42,038 bases of DNA from an uncultured Ectothiorhodospiraceae bacterium (GTDB lineage Bacteria > Pseudomonadota > Gammaproteobacteria > JAABTG01), in contig CALMKJ010000053.1 of NCBI GenBank assembly GCA_937867305.1, positions 1-42,038 on the forward strand, in the 5' to 3' direction. Every line of letters begins with the position of its first letter. Position 1 is the first letter of the stretch. Below the pieces are notes generated by a model. The model was not told the origin of the DNA and made no database searches. It was given only the letters and a program-made list of their open reading frames with translations. Positions 8,029-17,791 of the stretch are shown here, in pieces. Made by a program: the position numbers and the translations under genes.

Positions 8029-8964
8029 TCAGCCAGCAGTCCGGGCGAGCGCCTCCCGCAATCCTTCCGGGTCGCCCAACGGCAGGACCGTGGCCTCGGC
8101 CACGATGCGCCGGTTGAGGGCCGAGAGGACCTTCCCGGGCCCCGCCTCCACGTACGCCGAGGCCCCCCGGGAGGCCATCGCCCGCACGCACTCGGCCCAG
8201 CGGACCGGGCGGTGGAGTTGGGCGGCAAGGGCCTCCCGGATGCCGTCGGCATCGGATCGGGGGGCCGCATCGACGTTGTGTACGACGGGGATACCGGGGG
8301 CCCGGATGGCGAGTCCGGCCAGGCGCTCCGTCAGGCGGACAGCCGCAGGCCGCATCAGCGCGCAGTGGGAGGGAACGCTCACTGCAAGCACCACCGCCCG
8401 CTTCGCCCCGGCCGACCGGGCGGCCTCCACCGCCCGCTGGACCGCCGCCGCGGCGCCCGCCACGACGACCTGCCCGGGGGCGTTGAAATTGGCGGCCGAG
8501 ACCACCTCGCCCTGGGCCGCCTGCTCACAGGCCGCCAGGACCTGCTCGTCCTCCAGGCCGAGAATCGCGGCCATCGCGCCCGCACCGCGCGGCACGGCGT
8601 CCTGCATGTAACGGCCCCGGTCGGCCACCAGCGCCACGGCATCGGTGAACTCGAGCGCCCCCGCGCACACGAGCGCGGTGTACTCCCCGAGGCTGTGTCC
8701 GGCCATCATCGAGGGGGACGCCCCGCCCTGCTCGCGCCACAGCCGCCAGAGCGCGACTCCGGCCGCCAGGAGCGCCGGCTGGGTCCGCTCGGTGCGGTCG
8801 AGCTCCGTCTCGGGTCCCGCCTGCACGAGCCGCCAGAGGTCGTAGCCCAGGACCCCGGAGGCCTCGGCATAGGTCTGCCGGACGACCGGGAACGCCTCGT
8901 CGAACGCGCCGAGCATCCCGACCGATTGGGAGCCCTGCCCGGGGAATACCATCGCAAAATTCAC
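8029..8964 (-). CDS. fabD: malonyl-CoA:ACP transacylase
   Basis: Moves malonyl from CoA to ACP, supplying the elongation cycle. The serine nucleophile is Ser91 in the motif GHSLGE, with Arg116, His200 and the oxyanion Gln10 in FPGQGSQ. With a GTG at 8964 the protein has 311 residues and lines up with the E. coli N-terminus (TQFAFVFPGQ). An in-frame ATG at 8991 adds nine residues and has a GGAG farther upstream, so both starts are possible. It follows fabH by 40-67 nt depending on start and is followed by the acpP promoter region instead of fabG. Confidence 0.95.
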   Translation of the reverse strand: MNFAMVFPGQGSQSVGMLGAFDEAFPVVRQTYAEASGVLGYDLWRLVQAGPETELDRTERTQPALLAAGVALWRLWREQGGASPSMMAGHSLGEYTALVCAGALEFTDAVALVADRGRYMQDAVPRGAGAMAAILGLEDEQVLAACEQAAQGEVVSAANFNAPGQVVVAGAAAAVQRAVEAARSAGAKRAVVLAVSVPSHCALMRPAAVRLTERLAGLAIRAPGIPVVHNVDAAPRSDADGIREALAAQLHRPVRWAECVRAMASRGASAYVEAGPGKVLSALNRRIVAEATVLPLGDPEGLREALARTAG

Positions 8965-9031
8965 GCCTGCCCTGTCCTCCCCAGCGCCCATCTCTTGCCT
9001 TCTCCGTGACTCCGCCTGACCGGCCCGCCCT

Positions 9032-10000
9032 TCAATAGACCAGGTAAGCCGCGCCCCAGGTGAATCCGGCCCCGAAGGCCTCGAGCAACAGACGCTGACC
9101 GCGCTGCACCCGGCCGTCGCGAACCGCCGTGTCGAGCGCGAGGGGCACGGAGGCGGCCGAGGTGTTGCCGTGGACGTCCACGGTCACCACGACCCGGTCC
9201 ATGGGCAGCTTCAGCTTCTTTGCGGTCGCAGAGATGATGCGCACGTTCGCCTGATGCGGCACCAACCAGTCGATGGCGTCCCGCGTCACCCCGTTGGCCT
9301 CGAGGGTCTCGTCGACGATGCTGCCCAGGGTGTTGACCGCCACCCGGAAGACCTCGTTGCCCTGCATCCGGATATAGGCGTTGCCTCCCGCGACCCGTTC
9401 GTAGCCCTGGGATATGCCCCCGTCCACCGCCAACAGGTGCTCGTAGGCCCCGTCCGCGTGGATGTGGGTCGACAGCACCCCCGGCTCCCCGCTCGCCTCC
9501 AGCACCACCGCGCCCGCACCGTCGCCGAACAGCACGCAGGTCGCCCGGTCCGTCCAGTCGAGGATCCGGGACAGGGTCTCGGCGCCCACCAGCAGGGCGC
9601 GGCGAACCGTGCCGGATCGGATGAACTGGTCGACCACCGTCATGCCGTAGAGAAAACCGGTGCAGACGGCCTGGATGTCGAAGGCGGGGCATCCCCCCAC
9701 TCCGAGCCGTGCCTGCAGGAGGCACGCGGTGCTGGGGAACACCTTGTCGGGGGTGGTCGTGGCGACGACGATCAGGTCGAGCTCGGAGGGTGCGACACCG
9801 GCGGCATCGAGGGCCTGGCGGGCCGCCCGCTCGGCCAGGTCACAGGTGGTCTCGTCGGGCGCCGCAATGCGGCGCTCCCGGATCCCCGTCCGGGTGCGGA
9901 TCCACTCGTCGGAGGTGTCCACCATCCGCTCGAGCTCGGCGTTGGTCAGGACACGCTCCGGGAGACAACCGCCCGTGCCGGTGATGCGCGAGTAGGTCAA
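9032..10000 (-). CDS. fabH: beta-ketoacyl-ACP synthase III
   Basis: Starts fatty-acid synthesis by joining acetyl-CoA to malonyl-ACP. The 322-residue protein has the full Cys-His-Asn triad: Cys113 in [12 protein letters not shown], His249 in VPHQANVRI and Asn279 in VDVHGNTSA. The start is a TTG at 10000 overlapping the plsX stop as TTGA, with a GAGAGG a few bases upstream. Placement between plsX and fabD matches E. coli; in Pseudomonas fabH is not at this site. Confidence 0.96.
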   Translation of the reverse strand: MTYSRITGTGGCLPERVLTNAELERMVDTSDEWIRTRTGIRERRIAAPDETTCDLAERAARQALDAAGVAPSELDLIVVATTTPDKVFPSTACLLQARLGVGGCPAFDIQAVCTGFLYGMTVVDQFIRSGTVRRALLVGAETLSRILDWTDRATCVLFGDGAGAVVLEASGEPGVLSTHIHADGAYEHLLAVDGGISQGYERVAGGNAYIRMQGNEVFRVAVNTLGSIVDETLEANGVTRDAIDWLVPHQANVRIISATAKKLKLPMDRVVVTVDVHGNTSAASVPLALDTAVRDGRVQRGQRLLLEAFGAGFTWGAAYLVY

Positions 10001-11028
10001 GAGGCCTCTCGACGACCGACGAGCCTTGCCCCGAGGTGCTCGCTGATCCGCTGGGGCACGTTCTTTTCCACTTCCCGGGCCGCCTCTCGCAGCGCGTGCG
10101 CGAAGGCAAGCCGGTCGGCGCCCCCGTGGCTCTTCACGACGGTTCCCCGCAGACCGAGAAGGCTCGCCCCGTTGTAGCGCCGGGGGTCGATGCGGGCGCG
10201 AAGCCGACGCAGGACCGGCAGCGCCACGAGCCCCGCCAGCCGGGTGAGGGGGTTGCGGGTGAACTCCTGGCGCAGGAAATGAGAGATCATCCGCGCCACG
10301 CCCTCACTGGTCTTGAGCGCGACGTTCCCGACGAAGCCGTCGCACACCACCACGTCCACCGTCCCCGCGTAGATGTCGTCACCCTCGACGAATCCCACGT
10401 AGTTCAGGTCGCTCTGGGCGAGGAGTTGGGCAGTCTCCTTGACCCGCTCGTTGCCCTTGATGGGCTCCTCGCCGATGTTGAGGAGACCGACCCGGGGACT
10501 GGGGAGGTTGTCCACGGCGCTCACGAGCACGGACCCCATGACGGCGAACTCGAGCAGTTGCCCCGGGGTCGAATCCACGTTCGCGCCGAGGTCGAGAACG
10601 TGGGTGTGCCCTTTCATCGTGGGCAGGGCGGTCGAGATCGCCGGGCGGTCGATCCCGGGCAGCGTCTTCAGCACGAAACGCGCGGTCGCCATCAGGGCCC
10701 CGGTGTTCCCGGCGCTCACGCAGGCGTCTGCGTCGCCCCGCTTGACCAGGTCGATGGCCACGCGCATGGACGAGTCTTTCTTGTTGCGCAGGGCCACCGC
10801 GGGCGGCTCGTCCATCTCCACCCGCTGCGAGGCGTGGTGGATCCGCAGGCGCTCCCGATGGTCCGCCCGCTGCCCCACCCGGTCGATCTCGTGCCCGATG
10901 ACGGCCTGGTCGCCCACCAGCACCAGACGGATGTCGTCGATGCCCGCGAGGACGTCCAGGGCGGCGGGCACCACCACGGTCGCACCGTGGTCCCCGCCCA
11001 TCGCGTCGACCGCGATCGTGACGCTCAA
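9997..11028 (-). CDS. plsX: phosphate acyltransferase PlsX
   Basis: Makes acyl-phosphate from acyl-ACP, the first committed step toward phosphatidic acid in the PlsX/PlsY route. The 343-residue protein begins with the family pattern [11 protein letters not shown] and contains [23 protein letters not shown] and [12 protein letters not shown]. The start is a TTG at 11028, 3 nt after the rpmF stop codon; the family N-terminus leaves no room for a later start. It links L32 supply to lipid synthesis in the conserved yceD-rpmF-plsX-fab order. Confidence 0.96.
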   Translation of the reverse strand: MSVTIAVDAMGGDHGATVVVPAALDVLAGIDDIRLVLVGDQAVIGHEIDRVGQRADHRERLRIHHASQRVEMDEPPAVALRNKKDSSMRVAIDLVKRGDADACVSAGNTGALMATARFVLKTLPGIDRPAISTALPTMKGHTHVLDLGANVDSTPGQLLEFAVMGSVLVSAVDNLPSPRVGLLNIGEEPIKGNERVKETAQLLAQSDLNYVGFVEGDDIYAGTVDVVVCDGFVGNVALKTSEGVARMISHFLRQEFTRNPLTRLAGLVALPVLRRLRARIDPRRYNGASLLGLRGTVVKSHGGADRLAFAHALREAAREVEKNVPQRISEHLGARLVGRREAS

Positions 11029-11031
11029 GCG

Positions 11032-11223
11032 CTACTCTTCCGTCTCGGCTTCCGTCTCCGGAAGGACCTTTCTCCCGCGATAGAAGCCGTCCGTCCCCAC
11101 GTGGTGCCGGCGATGCACCTCGCCCGTGGTCTGGTCGACCGACAGGGGTGGGTTGGAAAGACCGTCGTGGGAGCGGCGCATGCCGCGCTTGGACGGGGTC
11201 TTGCGATTCTGCTGAACGGCCAT
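11032..11223 (-). CDS. rpmF: 50S ribosomal protein L32
   Basis: A 63-residue ribosomal protein that begins [19 protein letters not shown], the standard L32 N-terminus. No cysteines are present, so it is the zinc-free type. The C-terminal third is acidic (ETEAETEE), a little longer than in E. coli. The ATG at 11223 has a clear GAGGAG upstream. It is 93 nt behind yceD; a small GC hairpin (11303-11317) overlaps the yceD stop. Confidence 0.97.
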   Translation of the reverse strand: MAVQQNRKTPSKRGMRRSHDGLSNPPLSVDQTTGEVHRRHHVGTDGFYRGRKVLPETEAETEE

Positions 11224-11316
11224 ACGGTTCTCCTCGGATTGGACGTCTCTATTTCTCGATGACTCTGTCTGGGTGACTCCGCACGCGTACGCCCTTCACC
11301 GAAGCGCGGGCCGCGC

Positions 11317-11844
11317 TCAGCCACTCCCCTTCGTTTCCTCGCTGTCCCGCGACCGCAGCGCCGCGAACGGACTGGAGCGCTCCGCGGGTGCCGCCTCCGC
11401 CTCCGGCCGAGCCGCCCCCCCGCAGCCCGGCGGGGGATGGGCGGGCACCTGGGGTAGCGCCAGCAGAAGCTCGTCTTCCACCATCTCTGCCAACGAGAGC
11501 GCCTGACCTTCCCCCAGGAGCAGAGGGTCCTCCTCCTCCGCCAGCCGCTCCGCCTCCGCGTCGCTGCCCACGACCACCAGGTGGACCGGCACGTCGACGG
11601 CAAAGTCGAACGGCTCGAGACAGCGCTGACAGGTCAAGCGCAGGAGCGCCCCGATCCTCCCGAGAACGACCACCCGCCCACGGCCCTCCTGGCGAAAATC
11701 CAGGCGGACCTCTGCCTCGCCCCGCCGGTCGACCAGCAACTCCGCGAGCCGGCGCAGGCGCTCGAGCGGCAAACGCCCCGCGAGCGAGCGACCGAGCTCG
11801 GCGAGTCGCACGGGTTCGATGAAGGCCGGCAACCCCCCCGACAT
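11317..11844 (-). CDS. yceD: YceD/DUF177 family protein, 23S rRNA accumulation factor
   Basis: The bacterial DUF177 family is linked to 23S rRNA accumulation and is nearly always next to rpmF. The 175-residue protein has the pair CQRC in LTCQRCLEPF near residue 70, AEMVEDELLLALPQVP, and a C-terminal PFAAL segment, all as in E. coli YceD (173 residues). The ATG at 11844 aligns with the E. coli start. The open frame extends to 11988 but includes the promoter. No ribosome site precedes this ATG, and the best promoter puts the transcript start only a few bases upstream. Confidence 0.93.
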   Translation of the reverse strand: MSGGLPAFIEPVRLAELGRSLAGRLPLERLRRLAELLVDRRGEAEVRLDFRQEGRGRVVVLGRIGALLRLTCQRCLEPFDFAVDVPVHLVVVGSDAEAERLAEEEDPLLLGEGQALSLAEMVEDELLLALPQVPAHPPPGCGGAARPEAEAAPAERSSPFAALRSRDSEETKGSG

Positions 11845-11853
11845 AAGCGGCGA

Positions 11854-11882
11854 ATAGTAGGGTTCCAGGCCCCGGGTGTCAA
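11854..11882 (-). promoter_or_regulatory. sigma-70-type promoter of yceD-rpmF-plsX-fab run
   Basis: On the minus strand a perfect TTGACA (11877-11882) is followed after exactly 17 nt by TACTAT (11854-11859). It is the best sigma-70 match I found in the window. The predicted start, near 11847, is about 3 nt before the yceD ATG. Confidence 0.7.
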
Positions 11883-11962
11883 AGAAAACAGGCCTCCCGG
11901 GAGCCCCGGGACGGGGTCCTGACCGGGACCACGGGTGTCCCGGGGATTGTGTGGCGACACCC

Positions 11963-11991
11963 TTGGCTTGACGTGTGAAAGCCTCCATACT
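11963..11991 (+). promoter_or_regulatory. possible ccmA promoter
   Basis: TTGGCT at 11963-11968 and CATACT at 11986-11991 are 17 nt apart. The match is modest. If real, transcription would begin at or next to the ccmA ATG at 12000. The rest of the divergent spacer (11883-11962) shows only GC-rich palindromic stretches. Confidence 0.35.
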
Positions 11992-11999
11992 TCAGCGCC

Positions 12000-12701
12000 A
12001 TGCTTCAGGGCGCCCTTCCCGTCGACTCCACGCACCACGACTCTCCGGGCCTCGTGAGCCCTGAGGACCCGCCCGCCGGCGTCCCTCGATTGTCCGCCGT
12101 GGGGCTCACGTGCGTGCGTGACGACCGGGTGCTCTTCCGGGACCTCAGTCTGTCCGTCTCACCCGGAGACGTCCTGCAGGTGGACGGCCGCAACGGCAGC
12201 GGCAAGACGAGCCTGTTGCGGATCCTGTGCGGCCTCAGCCTGCCCGCCGAGGGGCAGGTTCTCTGGGACGGTGAGCCGATCGCCCGCGTGCGCTCCGATT
12301 TCCTTCTCGACCTTGCCTACCTCGGGCACGCGCCGGGGGTGAAGCTCGAGCTGACGCCCATCGAGAACCTGCGCATCGCCCGGGCGTTGAAGCGGGCGCG
12401 GGAGGACGTCGGGCTGGACCAGGCCCTCGAGCGTCTGGGTCTGCTCGGCTTCGAAGACGTTCCCGCGCGGACGCTCTCCGCGGGGCAGTGCCGGCGGGTC
12501 GCCCTGGCCAGGCTGCTCGTCACGCGCGCGCGGCTCTGGATCCTGGACGAGCCCTTCACGGCCATCGACCGCCGGGGTGTGGCCGACATCGAGGCGTTGA
12601 TATCCGAGCACACCCACGAAGGCGGCATGGTCGTGCTGACCTCGCACCACCCGGTCAGGCTGACGGACTGCCGGGTCGACAGCGTTCACCTCTCCGCATG
12701 A
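12000..12701 (+). CDS. ccmA: cytochrome c biogenesis ABC ATP-binding protein CcmA
   Basis: The ATPase of the CcmAB exporter, which releases haem-bound CcmE from CcmC. It has Walker A GRNGSGKT at 63-70, signature LSAGQ at 159-163, Walker B ILDEP at 181-185 and a switch histidine in TSHHP. The 233 residues exceed E. coli CcmA (about 205) by an N-terminal stretch of about 30 residues without known similarity, so the true start might be later (GTG at 12054 is one option), but no candidate has a good ribosome site. It is the first gene of a nine-gene operon and its stop overlaps ccmB as ATGA. Confidence 0.94.
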   Translation: MLQGALPVDSTHHDSPGLVSPEDPPAGVPRLSAVGLTCVRDDRVLFRDLSLSVSPGDVLQVDGRNGSGKTSLLRILCGLSLPAEGQVLWDGEPIARVRSDFLLDLAYLGHAPGVKLELTPIENLRIARALKRAREDVGLDQALERLGLLGFEDVPARTLSAGQCRRVALARLLVTRARLWILDEPFTAIDRRGVADIEALISEHTHEGGMVVLTSHHPVRLTDCRVDSVHLSA

Positions 12702-13432
12702 CCGCCGCACTGCCCCAGGAAGACCCCACCCACGAGAGGTCCGCCGAAACGGCGGCGCCGTCGCTCGCCGACGCGTTCTGGGTGCTGTTGCGCCGTGACC
12801 TGACCCTCGCCTTCCGTCACCGGGGCGAGCTGGCGAACCCGCTCCTCTTCTTCGTGATCGTGGTTTCGTTGTTCCCGCTGGGGATCACCCCGGAGAGCCA
12901 GACTCTGCGCCTGCTGGCACCGGGCCTCATCTGGGTCGCCGCTCTCCTCGCGACGATGCTCTCCCTCGACGGGGTGTTCCGGTCGGACTACGACGACGGC
13001 GCACTCGAGCAGATCGTTCTCAGCCCGCACCCCCTCTCCGTCCTGGTGCTCGCGAAGATCCTGGCCCACTGGCTGGTGACCGGGTTGCCCCTGCTCGTGC
13101 TCGGGCCCCTGCTGGGCGTGTTGCTCGCCCTTCCGGCGCGTGCCATGGGCACCCTGTTCCTGACTCTGGCGCTCGGGACGCCGGTGTTGAGCCTGGTCGG
13201 GGCAATCGGAGTCGCCCTGACGGTGGGGCTGCGCCGCGGCGGCGCGCTGCTTTCGCTGCTGGTCCTCCCGCTCTACGTTCCCCTGCTCATCTTCGCCGCC
13301 AACGCGGTGGGTGCAGCGGGGGCCGGCCTGCCTGTGACCGGGCAACTGCTTTTCATCGGGGCACTGCTGATCCTCTCGATCACGCTTGCCCCCGTTGCCA
13401 CCGCCGCTGCCCTGCGGATCAGCCTGAGCTAG
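12698..13432 (+). CDS. ccmB: haem exporter membrane subunit CcmB
   Basis: The membrane partner of CcmA in the ABC complex of system I cytochrome c maturation. The 244-residue protein has a hydrophilic N-terminus of about 25 residues, then LLRRDLTLAFRHRGE and about six membrane helices, including LLFFVIVVSLFPLG and LSLLVLPLYVPLLIF. The motif DYDDGALEQIVLSP is typical of CcmB. It starts at an ATG overlapping the ccmA stop. The open frame running in from ccmA is a shadow. Confidence 0.94.
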   Translation: MTAALPQEDPTHERSAETAAPSLADAFWVLLRRDLTLAFRHRGELANPLLFFVIVVSLFPLGITPESQTLRLLAPGLIWVAALLATMLSLDGVFRSDYDDGALEQIVLSPHPLSVLVLAKILAHWLVTGLPLLVLGPLLGVLLALPARAMGTLFLTLALGTPVLSLVGAIGVALTVGLRRGGALLSLLVLPLYVPLLIFAANAVGAAGAGLPVTGQLLFIGALLILSITLAPVATAAALRISLS

Positions 13433-13439
13433 AAAACCC

Positions 13440-14174
13440 ATGTGGACTTGGCTTCAGCGGATTGCCTCCCCCCCCCATTTCTACCGCCTGGCGGGCCGAC
13501 TCGTGCCCTGGCTCGCGGTGCTCACGACCCTCCTGGTCGCGGCGGGCCTCGTGGGCGGGCTGGGGTTCTCCCCCGCCGACTACCAGCAGGGGGACGCCTT
13601 CCGGATCATCTTCGTGCACGTCCCGAGCGCCTGGATGTCCATGTTCATCTACGTGGTCATGGCCATCGCCGGCGCGATCTTCCTCGTCTGGAATCAGAAG
13701 GTCGCGGACGTGCTGGCAGGCGCCAGCGCCCCCATCGGGGCCTCCTTCACCTTCCTCGCCCTGGTGACCGGCGCCGTCTGGGGCAAGCCCATGTGGGGCG
13801 CCTGGTGGGTGTGGGACGCGAGGCTCACGTCGGAGCTCGTGCTGCTCTTCCTCTACCTCGGGATCATCGCGCTGCGCTCGGCCATCGAGGACCGGCGCAA
13901 CGCGGGGCGTGCTGCGGCGGTGCTCTCGCTGGTCGGGGTCGTGAACATCCCCATCATTCACTACTCCGTGATGTGGTGGAACACGCTGCACCAGGGGCCC
14001 ACGGTGACGAAGCTCGATTCGCCCTCGATTCACCTGAGCATGCTCATCCCCCTGCTGGTCATGGCGCTCGGGTTCAAACTCTTCTATGCGACCACGGTCT
14101 TGATGCGCGCCCGCTGCGATCTGCTGTCGCGGGAGCGCGAGAGTCCCTGGGCCGAGGAGGCCTCACGGTCATGA
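13440..14174 (+). CDS. ccmC: haem handling protein CcmC
   Basis: Holds haem at the outer face of the inner membrane and loads it on CcmE. The 244-residue, six-helix protein has the tryptophan-rich WWD-type loop [13 protein letters not shown] (114-126) and the two periplasmic axial histidines His60 in FVHVPSAW and His184 in WWNTLHQG, the same positions as in E. coli. It starts 7 nt after ccmB and overlaps ccmD by four bases. Confidence 0.96.
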   Translation: MWTWLQRIASPPHFYRLAGRLVPWLAVLTTLLVAAGLVGGLGFSPADYQQGDAFRIIFVHVPSAWMSMFIYVVMAIAGAIFLVWNQKVADVLAGASAPIGASFTFLALVTGAVWGKPMWGAWWVWDARLTSELVLLFLYLGIIALRSAIEDRRNAGRAAAVLSLVGVVNIPIIHYSVMWWNTLHQGPTVTKLDSPSIHLSMLIPLLVMALGFKLFYATTVLMRARCDLLSRERESPWAEEASRS

Positions 14175-14344
14175 CGGGCATCACGTCGTTCCTGCACATG
14201 GGCGGGTACGCGTTCTACGTGTGGACCGCCTACGGGGTGGCATTCGTCGTGCTCACGGCCAATCTGATCGCCGCCGTCGCGTGCCAGCGCCGGGTCCGCC
14301 GGGACCTGCAGCGGCGCGCCCGGCGTGCCAGGAGAACCGCATGA
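14171..14344 (+). CDS. ccmD: haem exporter protein CcmD
   Basis: A 57-residue single-helix protein that helps release holo-CcmE from CcmABC. The pattern fits: [13 protein letters not shown], one membrane helix at about 16-36, and a very basic cytoplasmic tail ([16 protein letters not shown]). The ATG overlaps the ccmC stop and its own stop overlaps ccmE as ATGA. Confidence 0.92.
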   Translation: MTGITSFLHMGGYAFYVWTAYGVAFVVLTANLIAAVACQRRVRRDLQRRARRARRTA

Positions 14345-14805
14345 AATCGGGAAAGAAGCGCCTGGCCCTGGTCGGCGTGATCCTGCTCGGCGTCGGCGCC
14401 GCGGCAGCCCTCGCGTTCACGGCCTTCCGCCAGAACATGCTCTACTTCTTCAGCCCCACGCAGGTCAGCGCAGGGGAGGCACCCATCGGCCACACGTTCC
14501 GCCTGGGCGGGCTGGTGGAGACCGGCAGCCTGAAGCGTCACGCTGACGGGCTGACGGTCGACTTCGCGATCACCGACACGGCCCACCGGGTCCCGGTGAC
14601 CTACTCGGGGGTCCTGCCCGACCTGTTCCGCGAGGGGCAGGGAACCGTCGCCCTCGGCAAGCTCGGACCGGACGGCCGGTTCGCAGCCGACGAGGTCCTC
14701 GCCAAGCACGACGAGAACTACATGCCCCCCGAGGTGGCCGACGCGCTGAAGACCGCTGGCGCCGGACCCGCTGCCGTCACGGGCCGCACGGGGCGCCTGC
14801 CGTGA
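14341..14805 (+). CDS. ccmE: periplasmic haem chaperone CcmE
   Basis: Binds haem covalently and hands it to the CcmF/H ligase. The 154-residue protein has an N-terminal membrane anchor at about 8-27, an OB-fold beta domain and the haem-attachment motif [13 protein letters not shown] with His123 and Tyr127, matching H130 and Y134 of E. coli. The C-terminal tail is short and flexible. Its stop overlaps the ccmF GTG. Confidence 0.96.
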   Translation: MKSGKKRLALVGVILLGVGAAAALAFTAFRQNMLYFFSPTQVSAGEAPIGHTFRLGGLVETGSLKRHADGLTVDFAITDTAHRVPVTYSGVLPDLFREGQGTVALGKLGPDGRFAADEVLAKHDENYMPPEVADALKTAGAGPAAVTGRTGRLP

Positions 14806-16790
14806 TCCCGGAAATCGGTCACTTCGCGCTGATCCTCGCGCTCGGGGTCGCCGCAGTTCAGGGTGTTCTGCCGCTCATCGGGACCGCCCGCGGCATCCCG
14901 GGGTGGGTGGCGACCGCCGTGCCCGCGGCGCGGGCGCAGCTCCTGCTCCTGCTCGTCGCCTTCGGCGCCCTCACCTACTCGTTCGTCGTCAGTGACTTCT
15001 CGGTGGCCTACGTGGCCCACAACTCCAATACCGAGCAGCCCCTGGTCTACCGCATCTCGGCGGTCTGGGGCGCGCACGAGGGGTCGCTCCTGCTCTGGGC
15101 GCTCCTGCTCGCCCTGTGGACCGTGGGGGTCAGCCTCTTCCGCCGGGGCCTTCCGGACGAGCTGGTCGCAAGGGTCGCCGCCACCTGTGGCCTGGTGAGC
15201 ATCGGCTTCCTGCTCTTCATGCTCCTCACGTCGAACCCCTTCGACCGGCTGATCCCCGTCCCCACGCAGGGCCGGGAGTTGAACCCCCTGCTCCAGGATC
15301 CGGGGCTCGCGCTGCACCCGCCGATGCTCTACATGGGCTACGTCGGGCTGGTCGTCCCCTTCGCCTTCGCGGTGGCCGCACTGATGGAAGGTCGGGTGGA
15401 CGCGGCGTGGGTTCGATGGTCGCGCCCCTGGACCCTGGTGGCCTGGGTCTTCCTGACCCTCGGTATCGCGCTCGGCAGCTGGTGGTCCTACTACGAGCTC
15501 GGCTGGGGCGGGTGGTGGTTCTGGGACCCGGTCGAGAACGCCTCCCTGATGCCCTGGCTCGTGGCCACCGGGCTGCTGCACTCCCTGGCCGTCACCGAGA
15601 AGCGCGGCGCGTTCAAGGCCTGGACGGTGCTCCTCGCCATCTTCGGTTTTTCGCTGAGCCTGCTCGGGACCTTCCTCGTGCGCTCGGGCGTGCTGGTCTC
15701 GGTCCACGCCTTCGCCAGCGACCCCGCAAGGGGAGTGTTCATCCTGATTTTCCTGGCGGCCGTGGTGGGTAGCTCCCTGCTCCTCTACGCCTGGCGGGCC
15801 CCGGCCGTCGCCGGCGGGGGAAGCTTCGAGCTGATGTCCCGCGAGACGCTGCTGCTCCTCAACAACGTCGTCCTGGTCGCGGCCTCGGCCAGCATCCTGC
15901 TGGGCACCCTGTACCCGCTGTTCATGGATGCCCTGGGACTCGGCAAGATCTCCGTGGGGCCACCCTACTTCAACAGCGTGTTCGTCCCTCTGGCCCTCCC
16001 GCTCGTGCTGCTCCTGGGGCTCGGTCCGCTGGTCCGGTGGAAAGAGGACAGCGCCTCCGCCCTCGCCCGCGCCCTCTGGCCCACGGCCGCGGCGGCGGTG
16101 GCGCTCGGCACGGCGCTGGTCGTGCTTCTGGGAGGGGGGACCGTGGTGGGCGTCATCCTCTCCACCGTGCTCGCCGTCTGGGTCCTCCTGACCGCGGGGG
16201 CCGGCCTCGCCCGGAGGCTTCGCAAGCGCGGGGGGCTCGCCGGCCTGTTCGGTCTCCCCCGTGCCTACCTGGGGATGGTCGTCGCGCACCTGGGGGTCGC
16301 GGTGCTGACGCTGGGGATCGCCGTCAGCTCCACGTACAGCAAGGAACGGGACGTGAACATGGGCGTCGGAGAGAGCGCCAAGGTCGGGAATCACGACTTC
16401 CGTTTCGAGGGCGTTACCCGATTGCCCGGACCGAACTACCTTGCGACGCAGGGCACGGTGCGGGTGACCCGGGAAGGTCGGGAGGTGGCGACCCTGCACC
16501 CGGAGAAGCGTCAGTACGCCTCCCAGTCCCATTCGATGACCGAGGCGGCCATCCATTCCCGTCTCACGCGAGATATCTACGTGGCCCTCGGCGAGGCGGC
16601 CCAGGGTGACGCGTGGAGCCTGCGGATCTACAACAAACCGTTCATTCAGTGGATCTGGTGGGGATCGGTGCTGATGGCGCTGGGCGGCCTCCTCGCCGCC
16701 ACCGACCGGCGCTACCGCCTCCTGGCCGAGGCTGCGCGGCAGCCGGGCGCCGGGGGACCGTCCAGGCTCGCTCTCGCGGGGAAACGCTGA
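14802..16790 (+). CDS. ccmF: cytochrome c haem lyase subunit CcmF
   Basis: Takes haem from CcmE and, with CcmH and CcmI, attaches it to CXXCH motifs of apocytochromes. The 662-residue protein has many membrane helices and the WWD signature [17 protein letters not shown] near residue 235-250; the pattern [12 protein letters not shown] is also conserved. A large periplasmic domain lies near the C-terminus before the last helix. It starts at a GTG overlapping ccmE. The final TGATG links it to ccmG. Confidence 0.96.
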   Translation: MIPEIGHFALILALGVAAVQGVLPLIGTARGIPGWVATAVPAARAQLLLLLVAFGALTYSFVVSDFSVAYVAHNSNTEQPLVYRISAVWGAHEGSLLLWALLLALWTVGVSLFRRGLPDELVARVAATCGLVSIGFLLFMLLTSNPFDRLIPVPTQGRELNPLLQDPGLALHPPMLYMGYVGLVVPFAFAVAALMEGRVDAAWVRWSRPWTLVAWVFLTLGIALGSWWSYYELGWGGWWFWDPVENASLMPWLVATGLLHSLAVTEKRGAFKAWTVLLAIFGFSLSLLGTFLVRSGVLVSVHAFASDPARGVFILIFLAAVVGSSLLLYAWRAPAVAGGGSFELMSRETLLLLNNVVLVAASASILLGTLYPLFMDALGLGKISVGPPYFNSVFVPLALPLVLLLGLGPLVRWKEDSASALARALWPTAAAAVALGTALVVLLGGGTVVGVILSTVLAVWVLLTAGAGLARRLRKRGGLAGLFGLPRAYLGMVVAHLGVAVLTLGIAVSSTYSKERDVNMGVGESAKVGNHDFRFEGVTRLPGPNYLATQGTVRVTREGREVATLHPEKRQYASQSHSMTEAAIHSRLTRDIYVALGEAAQGDAWSLRIYNKPFIQWIWWGSVLMALGGLLAATDRRYRLLAEAARQPGAGGPSRLALAGKR

Positions 16791-17317
16791 TGGGACGCTA
16801 CGTCGCACTCGGGCTCTTCCTGATCCTGCTGATCTTTCTGGGGTACGGCCTGACCCTGAATCCTCGGGAGGTCCCCTCTCCGCTCATCGGCAAGCCCGCT
16901 CCCGCGTTCCGGCTGCCCACGGTCGCCGACCCGGCAAAATCGATGGGCACCGACGACTTCGCGGGCAAGGTGACCCTGCTGAACGTGTGGGCCAGCTGGT
17001 GCGTGTCCTGCCGGCAGGAGCACCCCCTGCTGGTGGAGTTGGCGCGCAAAGGCAGCGTCCAGGTCTACGGGTTGAATTACAAGGACACCCGGCAGGACGC
17101 CCGGCGCTGGCTCGCCTCGTTCGGCGATCCCTACGTCGCGAGTGCCTTCGACGAGGACGGCCGCGTCGGCATCGAGTGGGGCGTCTATGGCGTGCCGGAG
17201 ACCTTCGTCATCGACCGCAAGGGTGTCATTCGGCACAAGCTCACCGGCCCGGTGACCCCCGAAAACTGGGCGAAGACGCTCCAGCCGCTCATTCAACGGC
17301 TCCAGACGGCGGATTGA
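16790..17317 (+). CDS. ccmG: thiol:disulfide interchange protein CcmG/DsbE
   Basis: A membrane-anchored thioredoxin that helps keep apocytochrome cysteines reduced. The 175-residue protein has an N-terminal anchor at about 4-22, then a thioredoxin fold with active site WCVSC (Cys71, Cys74) and the cis-proline loop GVPETFVID. The ATG overlaps the ccmF stop as TGATG. The open frame upstream belongs to ccmF and is not used. Confidence 0.95.
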   Translation: MGRYVALGLFLILLIFLGYGLTLNPREVPSPLIGKPAPAFRLPTVADPAKSMGTDDFAGKVTLLNVWASWCVSCRQEHPLLVELARKGSVQVYGLNYKDTRQDARRWLASFGDPYVASAFDEDGRVGIEWGVYGVPETFVIDRKGVIRHKLTGPVTPENWAKTLQPLIQRLQTAD

Positions 17318-17320
17318 ACC

Positions 17321-17791
17321 GTGAAGAGAACCCTCCCCGCATTGTTGCTTCTCTCCTTCAGCCTGGTTGCAATCGCGGCCGGTGTGGAGCCGCGCGCGTT
17401 CGATCGCCCGGAGCAGGAGGCCCGTTACCGCGCGCTCATCGCCGAGTTGCGCTGCCTCGTCTGCCAGAACCAGAACCTGGCGGAATCCGACGCGGAGCTC
17501 GCCCGGGACCTTCGGGACCAGACCTACGAGATGATCCGGGCAGGCCGCAGCGACGACGAGATCGTCGAGTTCATGGTCGGTCGCTACGGAGACTTCGTTC
17601 TCTACCGGCCACCCGTGACGGTCACGACCGCCTTGCTCTGGTTCGGGCCCGCGGTACTGGTGACACTCGGCGCCGTGCTCGCGCTCCTTTACGTGCGCCG
17701 CAGGGCCGGGCGCACGACGGGGGCGACCCTGTCCGAGGATGAGGAGAAGAAGGCCCGGGCGTTGCTTTCCGGGAAGGCGGTGGACCCATGA
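17321..17791 (+). CDS. ccmH: cytochrome c maturation protein CcmH
   Basis: A periplasmic, membrane-anchored thiol-disulfide protein that acts with CcmG on apocytochrome c. The 156-residue protein has a signal peptide at 1-20, the redox motif LRCLVCQNQ (Cys45, Cys48), a three-helix domain ending GDFVLYRPP, and a C-terminal membrane helix at about 102-124. It starts with a GTG 3 nt after ccmG. In E. coli CcmH is fused to the next protein; here the two are separate, as in Pseudomonas. Confidence 0.95.
   Translation: MKRTLPALLLLSFSLVAIAAGVEPRAFDRPEQEARYRALIAELRCLVCQNQNLAESDAELARDLRDQTYEMIRAGRSDDEIVEFMVGRYGDFVLYRPPVTVTTALLWFGPAVLVTLGAVLALLYVRRRAGRTTGATLSEDEEKKARALLSGKAVDP

Noticed and set aside
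7685-8191. Long acpP frame starting at 8191
   Set aside because: The upstream part overlaps fabD and the acpP promoter; the GTG at 7927 has a perfect ribosome site and gives the normal 80 residues.
14718-16808. Minus-strand open frame of 696 codons antisense to ccmF
   Set aside because: The product is low-complexity, Glu/Gly/Arg/His-rich, typical of the reverse of a membrane protein gene; no ribosome site or conserved motif.
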